From: Ferdinandcohnia sp036962705
GTDB taxonomy: Bacteria; Bacillota; Bacilli; Bacillales; Bacillaceae_L
Reading direction: 5' to 3'
Assembly: GCF_036962705.1 (NCBI RefSeq)
Contig: NZ_JBALOQ010000021.1
Coordinates: 24,302-88,301 of the forward strand
Length of the DNA: 64,000 nt
This document shows, piece by piece, positions 43,717 through 52,456 of this stretch. Both the position numbers and the translations under genes were made by a program. The notes below the pieces were generated by a model. The model saw only the letters and a list, made by a program, of their open reading frames with translations. It had not been told where the DNA came from and did not search any database. The stretch's first letter is position 1. Each line of letters starts with the position of its first letter.

Positions 43717-44014
43717 CGCAAAAACATCCGGTGTGGTTACGGCAAGCCACGCCGGAAAATGCGACCTGTTATGGAGCGTACATTCAGCGGCAACTGTTTG
43801 TTGCGTAATGGGCCGCAATAAAGTTGACTCAGCCCAAGAGGCGGGGGCGCGAGTCGCTTATAAAAACAATAATGATCGGTAATGGACGGCAGAAATGTCG
43901 TTCTTTTTTTGCGCGGTTTTGAGTTGGTGCTCGTATTATTACTTGAAGAGTAAATTCGCAGGCATTCGCTTGCGTTCACATAGATAACAAAAAAAGGGGG
44001 GGGGAGGTTTCGGA
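43717..44014. other. 298-bp intergenic region with a strong hairpin
   Basis: The hairpin CCGGTGTGGTT/AAGCCACGCCGG at 43731-43757 probably ends the previous operon. Frames of 23 and 30 codons near 43876-43980 lack a good ribosome binding site. A run of nine G at 43998-44006 forms the site for the next gene. Confidence 0.45.
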
Positions 44015-44458
44015 ATGAAAGAGCGAAGAGTCTTTAACAAACATACGCCAACGGAAGGAGGAAAACACTTTATACCGCTACCAAGCGACGCACGACATTA
44101 TATTCATCACGAAAGAATGAACGCAGATAAGCTATTTCTTTATTCGCTAATCATCGATTTTTACAATCCAATCGAAGGCTATGCGTTCCCAAGCACGGAA
44201 AAGTTATCGGTCAGTTACGGAAAGACAGCGGACACGACAAGCGGACACCTGGACGATTTAAAAGCCGTCGGGTTAATCGACTTTCCGGAGAAAGGTTATT
44301 ACGTGCCATTAGTTCCGCTTACTGAGGATGAGTTTTACAACGAGTTTCCTCATGCACGCGAAAATTATCTGTCAGCGCTAAGAAGATGCGAAAGCAGACG
44401 TAAAGCCTCGGCGGAGCGCATGAAAAAATGGCGTCAACAAAAAGGTTACACGGATTAA
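44015..44458 (+). CDS. Winged-helix protein, replication-module type
   Basis: This is a 147-residue protein. Residues about 30-90 form a winged helix seen in phage/plasmid replication initiators: KLFLYSLIIDFYNPIEGYAF, PSTEKLSVSYGKTADTTSGH, LDDLKAVGLID. The C-terminus is basic. ATG 44015 follows a G-run and GGAGG. It may bind an origin or DNA control site. Confidence 0.55.
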   Translation: MKERRVFNKHTPTEGGKHFIPLPSDARHYIHHERMNADKLFLYSLIIDFYNPIEGYAFPSTEKLSVSYGKTADTTSGHLDDLKAVGLIDFPEKGYYVPLVPLTEDEFYNEFPHARENYLSALRRCESRRKASAERMKKWRQQKGYTD

Positions 44459-44680
44459 ACCTCAATAGTACACCTAATCAACAGGGGTAACAAAGGGCTC
44501 GTTTATGTGTTAACTAGATTTAACTAACGAGACTTAATAACGAGATTTAAAAAGATTGCAGCAAGTTGAAAATCACTTACTGCTACTATCAATAACATCT
44601 TTTATTGCGCAAGTATTTTATAAAACCTTATAGAGAATTACATGGTACACATAATTGACCGTGTAACAAAAAAGGAGGAA

Positions 44681-45463
44681 ATGTGGGATAAAATGAAAAA
44701 CACACCACTTTATGAGTTAAGAAAAAAGAACGAACGCGCAGGAGTTACGGATGTTGAGAACCTAAATAAGGATGCGGAAAAAATGCTCGCAGAAAATAAA
44801 CTGTCACCGAACTCGCTTTCAATAATGGCTGGCATCTATGACATGGTCGGTGAAAATATCGAAAGAGAGAGCTACAAGTACTTTACTCGCAAAAAGTGGG
44901 AGGAATTAGAACGCCAGTACGTTCATAGTGCATCGTTCACGTTACCCGATTTAGTCGACAGCCTTTTAACGCGACTCGAAAAGAAGAGGATAACTCGCGA
45001 ACAGTTGTCGAAGGAACGTCGAAAGTATAAGTCGTGCGCACATCGTTTTTGCCTTAACGTATTCATGCAACGACCGAAAGTAAAGCCTAATAGATTCTGT
45101 TGCGATGATTGTAGAAAACGCGAAAATTTAGCGGTAAAGGAATTCGAAAGAACATCGAAAATTTACGCTGCGGGAACGTATTTACCACCGTCAGCTTATA
45201 AGGAGCTTCGCCAGGCGGAAAAAGATAAGTTGTATCGTAAGTATGAGCGTTTATTTGACTCGGAAGTTTTAGCGGAGATACGCTTGGAAACCGAAGGTGG
45301 AGACGGTAAGAGGGATCGCGTAAAAGAAGAACGTCGAAACAGGGCGGAGCAAGTAGAAAAAGATGCAAAAAATGCAGAAAAAACAGTGGGAATCGTCAAT
45401 AAAACTACGTTAAGTGTAGATGAAAGCGGAAAGGGCAAAAAGCCCGTTAAAAAATATGCCTAA
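44681..45463 (+). CDS. Cys-rich zinc-binding-like element protein
   Basis: This is about 260 residues; the reading frame continues 13 codons upstream to 44642. A four-Cys cluster (CAHRFCLNVF, RFCCDDCRK; about 112-140) looks like a zinc ribbon or knuckle. The rest is strongly charged and helical with a Lys-rich C-terminus. AAAGGAGGAA abuts ATG 44681, so ATG 44681 or 44693 are both possible starts. Function unknown. Confidence 0.5.
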   Translation: MWDKMKNTPLYELRKKNERAGVTDVENLNKDAEKMLAENKLSPNSLSIMAGIYDMVGENIERESYKYFTRKKWEELERQYVHSASFTLPDLVDSLLTRLEKKRITREQLSKERRKYKSCAHRFCLNVFMQRPKVKPNRFCCDDCRKRENLAVKEFERTSKIYAAGTYLPPSAYKELRQAEKDKLYRKYERLFDSEVLAEIRLETEGGDGKRDRVKEERRNRAEQVEKDAKNAEKTVGIVNKTTLSVDESGKGKKPVKKYA

Positions 45464-45491
45464 AGGTAAATAAAACGAAGGAGGGGTAAGG

Positions 45492-45725
45492 ATGGAAGGT
45501 AAACGACTAAAGCAAATTCGACTTTACTTAGGGCTTACACAGGCTGGGTTAGCCGAAAAATTGGAAATTAGCGAAGGTTATGTTTCTTTGATGGAGAATG
45601 ATCTTAAGCCAATATCAGACAGAGTTCGAATCAATTTAGCAAAATGCTTTTCTGTCGATGATAAATTTATCGAAACCATTGATAAGGTTAATAAATTTTT
45701 CGACTCAAAAGAAATTACCAAATAG
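45492..45725 (+). CDS. HTH (XRE) regulator 3
   Basis: This is a 77-residue Cro/C1-type HTH protein (about 4-60: LKQIRLYLGLTQAGLAEKLE, ISEGYVSLMENDLKPISDRV). ATG 45492 follows GGAGGGGTAAGG. Confidence 0.82.
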   Translation: MEGKRLKQIRLYLGLTQAGLAEKLEISEGYVSLMENDLKPISDRVRINLAKCFSVDDKFIETIDKVNKFFDSKEITK

Positions 45726-45769
45726 ATATCCAACAATATCATAACAGTAAATAAAAGGGGTGTCAACAT

Positions 45770-46321
45770 GTGGAAACGAAAATTTGTAGAATCTGCGGTC
45801 TGGAAAAAGAGTTAAGTTTGTTTGAAATTGATAGTCGTGTAAAAAACAAAATCACGAACAGGTGTCGTGAATGCAAACATGAGTTAGATGACAAAGCGTC
45901 TAGAGCATTTAGAAGATTAAGACGAAGATCAGCCGATTTAAATATTCCTATGGAAGTTAGCGTAAGAGAAATACGGTTAATATTTCAAATGTTTGATGGT
46001 CGATGTGCCTATTGTAATAAGAGACCGGAACAACCCAAGCATTTGCATTTGGAACATATACAGCCGTTGTCAGAAGGTGGAAGAAATACACTTGCCAATC
46101 TAATCCCAGCTTGCATTCACGACAATGCTTCCAAAGGAACCAAGCCAATAGTTACCTATTTTTTAGAAAATCGCGATAAATTTCCTGACGAAAACTTCGC
46201 GCTAGTAATCAGTTATATCTCATTATTAACAAACTCTAAAAAAGAAGACGTCGTCGCAGACTTAACTAACGAGCACGTAGGATTTGAATTGAGGCAAGCT
46301 TTCGAAGGAATTGGAAAATGA
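45770..46321 (+). CDS. HNH endonuclease
   Basis: This is a 183-residue HNH nuclease. An N-terminal CxxC...CxxC zinc site (CRICG and CRECK, residues 5-8 and 31-34) precedes the HNH core: CAYC (about 81-84), LHLEHIQPLSEGG, NTLANLIPACIHDNASKG. The fold is typical of phage homing or recombination-related HNH enzymes. The start is GTG 45770 after AAAAGGGGT. It stands 3.1 kb upstream of the group I intron; a link to intron homing is possible but unproven. Confidence 0.78.
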   Translation: METKICRICGLEKELSLFEIDSRVKNKITNRCRECKHELDDKASRAFRRLRRRSADLNIPMEVSVREIRLIFQMFDGRCAYCNKRPEQPKHLHLEHIQPLSEGGRNTLANLIPACIHDNASKGTKPIVTYFLENRDKFPDENFALVISYISLLTNSKKEDVVADLTNEHVGFELRQAFEGIGK

Positions 46322-46536
46322 ATAATTCACTTTGGAACCTAGAAAAAGGTTGGATTACGGGTTATACGGAAGATCGCGATTTAATCCGACGCATTAAACG
46401 TTATAAGCGAGATTGGGAAATCATGGCGGACTATTTTAAGAATAACAGATTAATAGGCGTTCAGTTTCGAATTCCTATCGAGCAAAGACGCCCAGCTGAG
46501 CGTATGTTTGGCGTGAAAACTATCGGAGAAAATTAG
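46318..46536 (+). CDS. Element protein of unknown function (72 aa)
   Basis: Overlaps the HNH gene by four bases (ATGA), so it is translationally coupled. Basic helical protein (RDLIRRIKRYKRDWEIMADY). Not recognised. Confidence 0.55.
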   Translation: MNNSLWNLEKGWITGYTEDRDLIRRIKRYKRDWEIMADYFKNNRLIGVQFRIPIEQRRPAERMFGVKTIGEN

Positions 46537-46660
46537 CCGCCATGAGCGTCCGAAGGCTTACACCTTACAAAGATACTCGGGGCTTTTTTATTGCGTTAAT
46601 TTAGGGGGAAAACGGTAGAAAATCTGTCAAATACACACAAATTTACGAGGGGGCTAGTTT

Positions 46661-46834
46661 ATGGCACAGAAAAATAAAGTTGTTTTAAGTAAGAGAGTTA
46701 TGGAGCATTTAACCTCAAAAGGATTTGAAGTAGAGTCTATTGAGCCTAGCCGTAAAATACCAGGCTTTAATGTTTATGTATTTAAATATTCGCCGGAACT
46801 TCAAGAAGAGATGGATAGCTTTCTTAAAAAGTAA
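46661..46834 (+). CDS. 57-residue basic element protein
   Basis: ATG 46661 follows GAGGGGG. The protein starts MAQKNKVVLSKRVMEHLTS, then FEVESIEPSRKIPGFNVYVF and ends in an acidic helix. Not recognised, but start and composition look real. Confidence 0.55.
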   Translation: MAQKNKVVLSKRVMEHLTSKGFEVESIEPSRKIPGFNVYVFKYSPELQEEMDSFLKK

Positions 46835-46849
46835 CAGGAGGGGATTACG

Positions 46850-47077
46850 GTGCATGATCGGCTTGACGTCAAGTTAGTCCGCAAGGGACGGTTTATTGTT
46901 GCGCAAGTGACTGACGGTGACGATTACTTTCAGTTTAAATTCGGTAAAACTAATTCGTTAAAACACATATGGCAAATGGTGCCGAAGTTGGTTCAAGACG
47001 CTAAATTCGACGAAATGTTGCGGAGGAGATTCGATGATAATCGGAGGTTGCGCGGTGAGCATACGGTTGCCGTCTGA
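46850..47077 (+). CDS. Element protein (75 aa), paralogue of the next gene
   Basis: The start is GTG 46850 after AGGAGGGG. The block FQFKFGKTNSLKHIWQMV resembles FKFGRHQPLKTVERTLDIV in the next gene, so the two are probably duplicated. Function unknown. Overlaps it by 44 bases. Confidence 0.5.
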   Translation: MHDRLDVKLVRKGRFIVAQVTDGDDYFQFKFGKTNSLKHIWQMVPKLVQDAKFDEMLRRRFDDNRRLRGEHTVAV

Positions 47078-47276
47078 AAATGACGTAGGTGCTCGTTATA
47101 TTATTGCGACGGTTCACCACCGAGACGGTGTAAAAGAATTTAAATTCGGTAGACACCAACCTTTAAAAACGGTTGAACGAACGTTAGATATTGTAATTGG
47201 AAAAGAAAAACTAAAGCCTTTAAATCAAACCAAGGTTAGAAACGAAGATTGGGCCGGTCTTTCAAAATGGATATGA
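47034..47276 (+). CDS. Element protein (80 aa), paralogue of the previous gene
   Basis: ATG 47034 lies within the previous gene, with GGAGGAG upstream. It contains ARYIIATVHHRDGVKEFKFG, similar to the previous protein. Function unknown. Confidence 0.5.
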   Translation: MIIGGCAVSIRLPSENDVGARYIIATVHHRDGVKEFKFGRHQPLKTVERTLDIVIGKEKLKPLNQTKVRNEDWAGLSKWI

Positions 47277-47698
47277 AGATTGATCCGTTTTATACTACAA
47301 CCGTCGATATTTCCATTTACAAAAAGAATCCTAAGTTTTGGGGCGTGGGCGTCGAGCTCTGTAAGTATCCTAAAAGCGCCTACGCATGGGACGGAGAATC
47401 TTACTACTTTATGTCTCTGTGTATTCCAAAAAATGAAATACTTACGCAAAAAGAATTACTGCATTACTTATTTCCGAAAATTATGGCTCAGGTATATGTG
47501 GACGATAGATTAGTAATATTCTATTCGTTATTAGATCATTTCAAAAGCAGAAATCGAGAATGCAAAAAAATTGCGGGACCATATGCTCAACGGAAAAGAT
47601 TAGTATTCCACAAAGTTAAAAGAGTGAGGAAGTATTCGGTTTGGCTTGCGTTAGACGCACTTCAACGCGAAACTTCAATTACAGAAAGGTTGATGTGA
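47267..47698 (+). CDS. Element protein of unknown function (143 aa)
   Basis: It overlaps the previous gene by ten bases. Candidate starts ATG 47267 and 47273 have only a weak site. The protein is basic in its C-terminal part (AQRKRLVFHKVKRVRKYSVW). Not recognised. Confidence 0.5.
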   Translation: MDMKIDPFYTTTVDISIYKKNPKFWGVGVELCKYPKSAYAWDGESYYFMSLCIPKNEILTQKELLHYLFPKIMAQVYVDDRLVIFYSLLDHFKSRNRECKKIAGPYAQRKRLVFHKVKRVRKYSVWLALDALQRETSITERLM

Positions 47699-47699
47699 T

Positions 47700-48134
47700 G
47701 TGCGGCCTCTTATACAAGTTGTTTTAATCGAACTAGAGGGCATTAACTTTATCGCGCTCGACTATTTCGACGGAACTGGAATTCATGCGGACCAAATCGT
47801 TAAATCTTTCGAAGACAAGTTCGAAATTCTCGATACCGTACTCGACGTAATGGTTACTCATAATCTCGAAAGTGTGGACGTAGAAACCGACAACGAGGAC
47901 GTTTACAAGGAGTTTATCGGAATGCCAGGGATTAAGGGTTCGATTAAATCATCGAGTGAATTCAGTAATTTGTATCGAATACTTGCGCCTGATTCTCGCG
48001 AGTTTCCGATATTGCAAGAGTTATATTTATCGAAAATTGAAGAAGAAGTTATTGAAGAAGCGTCGCCGAGTTTGCTCGAGCGCTTTTTAAATTTCATTAA
48101 AAATCTATTTAATAAAGGAGCTGCGAATAAATGA
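47700..48134 (+). CDS. Element protein of unknown function (144 aa)
   Basis: GTG 47700 lies directly after the previous stop, with AAAGGTTGATGT upstream. Acidic N-terminal alpha/beta part; amphipathic C-terminal helix LLERFLNFIKNLFNK that could touch the membrane. Not recognised. Confidence 0.5.
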   Translation: MRPLIQVVLIELEGINFIALDYFDGTGIHADQIVKSFEDKFEILDTVLDVMVTHNLESVDVETDNEDVYKEFIGMPGIKGSIKSSSEFSNLYRILAPDSREFPILQELYLSKIEEEVIEEASPSLLERFLNFIKNLFNKGAANK

Positions 48135-48772
48135 GGAAATGGGAACTATACGAAAAACATAAAGCTGGAATTCGGAAGGATTTGTTGGAGCTAAGTGAGC
48201 GATATGAAAAGAAAGTTGATGTCGCAAAAGAAGAACTCAGGAAGGCAGAAATCGAGTTAGAAACAGTCTTACAACGTGAGTTTAAGGAAGGGAAGGAATT
48301 AACTTCCGAAAAGGTGGCAGCAAGAGGTAAAATCGCAAACGCTCAAATCTCCTTACGTGAAGCCGAGTCGGAAATGGATCGAGCGAAAGAGTACATTACG
48401 GAAGAACAATTTAGAGAAAGAGTAACTGCCGAGGATTTAGTTAAGGATTGGAATGGGTTCTACGCACCTTTAATCCGCGAAAAAGAAGTGGCACCGATTG
48501 CTAAACGAATTGAGGAAGCGCGCGCGCAATATTTAAACGCATTGATGGACTATTTTGAGCTGCGATCTGAGTATGCCGGCATTTATTCCGAAATAAATCA
48601 GTCGTATTTAGATGAAACTAGAAATAAAAAAGGACCACATTATGCGGTACATGAGATAGTCACCACTCGGGACCTCAAACTCATAACAAATGCTGATTTG
48701 TTCGAGGTAGAAGATAAACGAGAGTTACCGCGTGATGTAGAACGTGTAAAGGTAGGTGAAAAACGTGGCTAA
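48131..48772 (+). CDS. Coiled-coil element protein (213 aa)
   Basis: Overlaps the previous gene by four bases (ATGA). Residues 10-100 form a long heptad-rich coiled coil (EKKVDVAKEELRKAEIELE, ANAQISLREAESEMDRAKEY). The C-terminal part is globular. It lies two genes upstream of the tape measure group. No known domain recognised. Confidence 0.55.
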   Translation: MRKWELYEKHKAGIRKDLLELSERYEKKVDVAKEELRKAEIELETVLQREFKEGKELTSEKVAARGKIANAQISLREAESEMDRAKEYITEEQFRERVTAEDLVKDWNGFYAPLIREKEVAPIAKRIEEARAQYLNALMDYFELRSEYAGIYSEINQSYLDETRNKKGPHYAVHEIVTTRDLKLITNADLFEVEDKRELPRDVERVKVGEKRG

Positions 48773-48956
48773 TTATATGTATAAGCTGCATCAATTACGT
48801 AAAAAGATTCGGAGCGATGAGGCTGTTACGCAAGAAGACTTAGAGTTTGCTAGAGAAGTTGCCACTAAAACAGGTTCCATTGAATCTAGGGCAACATACG
48901 CGCTATTAAAGAAAAAGGTACCAACACAAAAACAAAACGAGGGAGATGTTGAGTAA
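48765..48956 (+). CDS. Small helical element protein (63 aa)
   Basis: Start GTG 48765 (AAGGTAGGTG upstream) overlaps the previous gene. Basic, helical (YKLHQLRKKIRSDEAVTQED). Its stop TAATG couples it to the next gene. A GTG at 48756 is also possible. Confidence 0.5.
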   Translation: MANYMYKLHQLRKKIRSDEAVTQEDLEFAREVATKTGSIESRATYALLKKKVPTQKQNEGDVE

Positions 48957-49189
48957 TGAATAGTTTTAAATCTGAAAACGGTATTGTTGAAATTTGGGGA
49001 GACGAGGAAGTAGTAGCCCGTACTGAAAACGAAGACTTATCTAACGTAGACGTATCGGAGTATCGCGTAGATGCAGATGTGTTAGCGAGGGTTTACGAAG
49101 ACGCGGTACAACGAAGAGAAGACGTTGAAATCGCGAAGAAATACGTAGTATTGAAACAAAAATATATCGAAACGTTTAGCGCCGAGTAA
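48956..49189 (+). CDS. Element protein of unknown function (77 aa)
   Basis: ATG 48956 overlaps the previous stop and follows GGGAGATG. Acidic N-terminus and helical C-terminus. Followed immediately by a terminator. Confidence 0.5.
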   Translation: MNSFKSENGIVEIWGDEEVVARTENEDLSNVDVSEYRVDADVLARVYEDAVQRREDVEIAKKYVVLKQKYIETFSAE

Positions 49190-49206
49190 CATCGGTGCTT
49201 TTTTAT
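49178..49206 (+). terminator. Terminator before the tail genes
   Basis: A GCGCCGA/TCGGTGC stem overlapping the stop codon of the 49189 gene is followed by six T. It separates the small-gene operon from the tape measure unit. Confidence 0.8.
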
Positions 49207-49223
49207 TTTGAGGAGGAGACGGA

Positions 49224-49418
49224 ATGAGCGAAATTAACGAAAATTTGACGTTATCAGACGAGCAACTACTCGAAATGTTGCTAAATCCCGGCATTGTAAC
49301 AAAAGTGATGGTAACTATCGCGACGATGGAGAACGTAGAGGAAATCGTCGAAAGAATCGGACACGAAAAAATTGTTCGATATATTTGCGAAGTTATTGCG
49401 AAAGGAGACGAAGAGTAA
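49224..49418 (+). CDS. Small acidic protein coupled to the tape measure gene
   Basis: This is a 64-residue acidic helical protein starting at ATG 49224 behind GAGGAGGAG. Its TAA is followed at once by the ATG of the tape measure gene (49419), so translation is coupled. In tailed phages this position is taken by tail assembly chaperones; its small size makes this only a guess. Confidence 0.55.
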   Translation: MSEINENLTLSDEQLLEMLLNPGIVTKVMVTIATMENVEEIVERIGHEKIVRYICEVIAKGDEE

Positions 49419-52404
49419 ATGGCAGACGTGGGTTAACGATAGCCCCTTACGTTAGTGATGACGTAAGCAAACCGAGAATATGCGGGAAACTCCTAAAGCT
49501 AACGGTACCGAAGTGTAACAATCCGTTAGATGCGACAATGGACAATCCGCAGGGACAGCCTTCGGGAAGCCCTCAACGACTACCAATCGGCAACTCAGTG
49601 AGTTGATGGTATAGTCTAGTCCCTGTATAAATACGGTGAAAGCCGGGGTAAAAACGGAAATTAGAGCCAAATTATCCTTAAATTCCAGCGAGTTTAAGAA
49701 AGGCATGCAGGATGCCCGGAACGAACTCGATAAATCGACGAAGAAGTCGAAGGACCTAAAGGCAGAAATGACCGGAATACAAACGGCCAGCCTTGCGGTA
49801 GCCGGAGCGATCGTAAGTGGTGTCGGAGTTGCCGTCAAGGTTGCGGCAGATTTTGAAGCGCAACTCAGTAGGGTCGCCGGAATTTCAGGCGCTAATGCTG
49901 ACGAGATGGCCCGATTAAAAGATACAGCATTAGAGCTTGGAGCTGCCACTTCCAAATCGGCCGGTGAAATTGCCATTGCGATGGAGGACTTAGCAGCGAA
50001 AGGCTTCGACGCTAACAAAATAATCGGCGCAATGCCCGGTATTGTAGCGGCCGCAGAAGCATCGGGCAGTGATCTTGCATTAACAGCAAATGTAATTACA
50101 TCGGCCTTAAATGCGTTTCAAATGGAAGCGACGGAAGCGACAAAAGTTGCGGATATCCTAGCAACTACCGCGAATATTTCCGCCGCAAACATGTTAGACA
50201 TGAGTTATGCTCTAAAGTACGCAGCGCCTATCGCTCATACGTTAGGAATTTCAATGGAGGAATTAGCGGCCAGTGTCGGAATCATGGTAGATAACGGACT
50301 CGCCGGAGAACAGGCGGGAACTACGTTACGTATGGCGCTCCAACGACTCGCAGACCCAACGAAGGAGGGCGCTGCAGCACTCGAAGCCCTCGGAGTTAAA
50401 ACGACGGACGCAAGTGGCAACTTCCTTGATTTATCCGATATTATTCCGCAGTTTGTCAAAGGATTAAACAACATGACTGACGCGCAGAAGGTTGCTCGAT
50501 TAAGTACGATATTCGGAACCGAAGCAGCGAGCGGTATGTTATCCGTTATATCTCAAGGACCGGAAAAGTTTAACGAGTTCGTAAAAGGGTTAGAGAATTC
50601 CGCAGGGGCATCCGAGGCAACCGCCAAAATAATGAAGGACAATCTTAAAGGAAGTTTCGAAGAATTCACCGGGGCCTTGGAAACGCTCGGAATCAAAATA
50701 GGAGACGAATTCCTTGATGAGTTCCGTAAAATTATTGATGTTGGAACGGATGTTGCGGATTCTTTGGCCGACCTTAATCCCAAGATATTTGAGACGGGCG
50801 CTAAAGCCGTCGGGGCAGCCGCTGGGCTTGCGTTAGCTGCCAGTTCGATAGTGAAAATCGTAGGTGCATTAAAACTGTTATCACTCTCGCCTGTAGGAAT
50901 GGTTATTACAGGACTATCAGTCTTAACCGGTATCGTAATAGCCGCGAAAGAGCACTACGATAACCTTAACACGGTTAGTCTTGACAATGCGAAGGCTATG
51001 ATCGAGCAAAAGGACCAATTAACCGGACTAATAACGGATTACGATACGCTAAGCGCAAAATCAAGGTTAACGACCGATGAAATGGCGCGATTCGTCGATA
51101 TTAATTCGGAACTAAATAAGACCGCTGACCCACAAATTATCGCGCGATTAACAGAAGAGCAAAATTTGCTTTTAGAGAAATCGGGATTAACAAATGAGGA
51201 AATGCAAAAGTTTGTTGATGTAAACGGGCAGTTGGTCGAGGTAGTGCCGGATGCGAACGTTGTTATATCGGAACAAGGTAATATTTTATTGAAAAATACC
51301 GACGCAGCAAAGAAGTTAAATAAGGAGCAGCTCGAAAACATCCGACTTAATTTAGAGGCGGAAAAAGCAAAAGCGGAAGCGTCTTATTTAGACAACCTCG
51401 AGAAAGAGCGAAAGTTACTCGAAGATATTAATACTATTACCGGTAACGTTGCCGAAATCGACGGTAAAATCGGGGAACAGCAGAAAAAACTAGTTGAGGA
51501 ACAGGGCAAGTTAAACGCGGCAAAAGAGTCCGGAAATAAGATATCTGAGTTTTGGTGGAATCAACAGATAGGACTTCGCGAAATCGAAATTCAAAAGTTA
51601 AAAGAGGAGAAGGCGCTTGAGTACGACGCTTTACTAAAGAAAAAGGAAAAACTCGAGCTCACTCAAAAGGACATAAAAGCGTTGGACCAAGTAAAGTATC
51701 AAATGATGCAACTCGAATTATCTCAAGTAGGAATTAACGCCAAAAAAGGTGAAGAGCTCCGCATGGTCGACAACGAAATTGCTAAATTAAAAGCGAAAAA
51801 ATCGTCAATGGAAGCTAACACCGCGGAAGCTTTCAAAAATACGCAAGAATACCAGGATGCGATTAGAGCAATCGACGGTCAGCTCGGTAAGTTAGGCGAG
51901 GTACGCGGTCGAATTGACGCAATTATTAAAGATGCCGGAGTAATGAATCGGGAACTCGGTCGTTCTATTTCGAAGAGTGTGACGGTATATACAAAGGGCG
52001 GTGCGAATTTATCGCAGTATCACACAGGCGGGATTGTCGGCAAACAACCGCTTAACCAAATGCCGAAACTACACTCGGGAGGATTAGCCTCTAGATTTAT
52101 AGATGCGCCGAAATTTAATGAAGTCGACGTTCGTTTATTGCGTAATGAAGCGGTATTAACAGAGGCGCAACAGGCGAATTTAATGCGTATGATCGACGCG
52201 GGGCAAGTTCAGTCACCTAGCTCGGTCGGTGCGGCAAGTAACGAGCAGCTTGAGCGTTTAATTAGCGCTATTAAATCGCAGCAGATTCGAGTGACTACCG
52301 AACTCGACGGTCAAACAGTGGCAGATGCTACGTATGAATGGATAAACAGGAAATTTTCACAGGAATTTAATAATGAATCTCAAATACAGGGATTTAAATT
52401 TTAG
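49419..52404 (+). CDS. Phage tape measure protein (TP901-type), interrupted by a group I intron
   Basis: The gene begins at ATG 49419 (AAAGGAG upstream, directly after the previous stop). Exon 1 (49419-49433) encodes MADVG. An intron follows, and exon 2 runs to 52404, giving about 923 residues if the 3' junction is at 49647/49648. The N-terminal third has the TP901 core domain (DMSYALKYAAPIAHTLGISM, GTEAASGMLSVI). The middle has two hydrophobic stretches and long charged coiled coils (about 560-770). The C-terminus is flexible. It sets tail length in siphophages. Without splicing, translation would stop at a TAA just after GGT. Confidence 0.85.
49434..49647 (+). ncRNA. Group I intron in the tape measure gene
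   Basis: Its conserved core is visible: P (TGCGGGAAACTCCTAAAGC near 49480-49505), Q (ACAATCCGCAG near 49545), R (TCAACGACTA near 49573) and S (GGTATAGTCTAGTCC near 49608). P1 pairs exon GGGT with internal GCCC (U-G at the splice site); P2 is CTTACGT/ACGTAAG; P4 is TGCGG/CCGCA; P7 is GACTA/TAGTC. About 214 bases, with no internal ORF. The 5' site after 49433 is clear. The 3' site is after G 49647, 49638 or 49635; only the first yields MADVGVKTEIR. Confidence 0.88.
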
Positions 52405-52456
52405 TAAGAACGCGCTCCCTAATCGGGAGGCGCTTATTTTTAAAGGAGGAAATTAC

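Noticed and set aside
43737..43979. 80-codon minus-strand frame
   Set aside because: Opposite to operon direction, spans a terminator hairpin and the next gene's G-rich ribosome binding site region, no start signal.
45770..46321. HNH gene as the intron's own homing endonuclease
   Set aside because: It is outside the intron, 3.1 kb upstream, and HNH genes are common in phages; the link is only possible, so it is not annotated as such.
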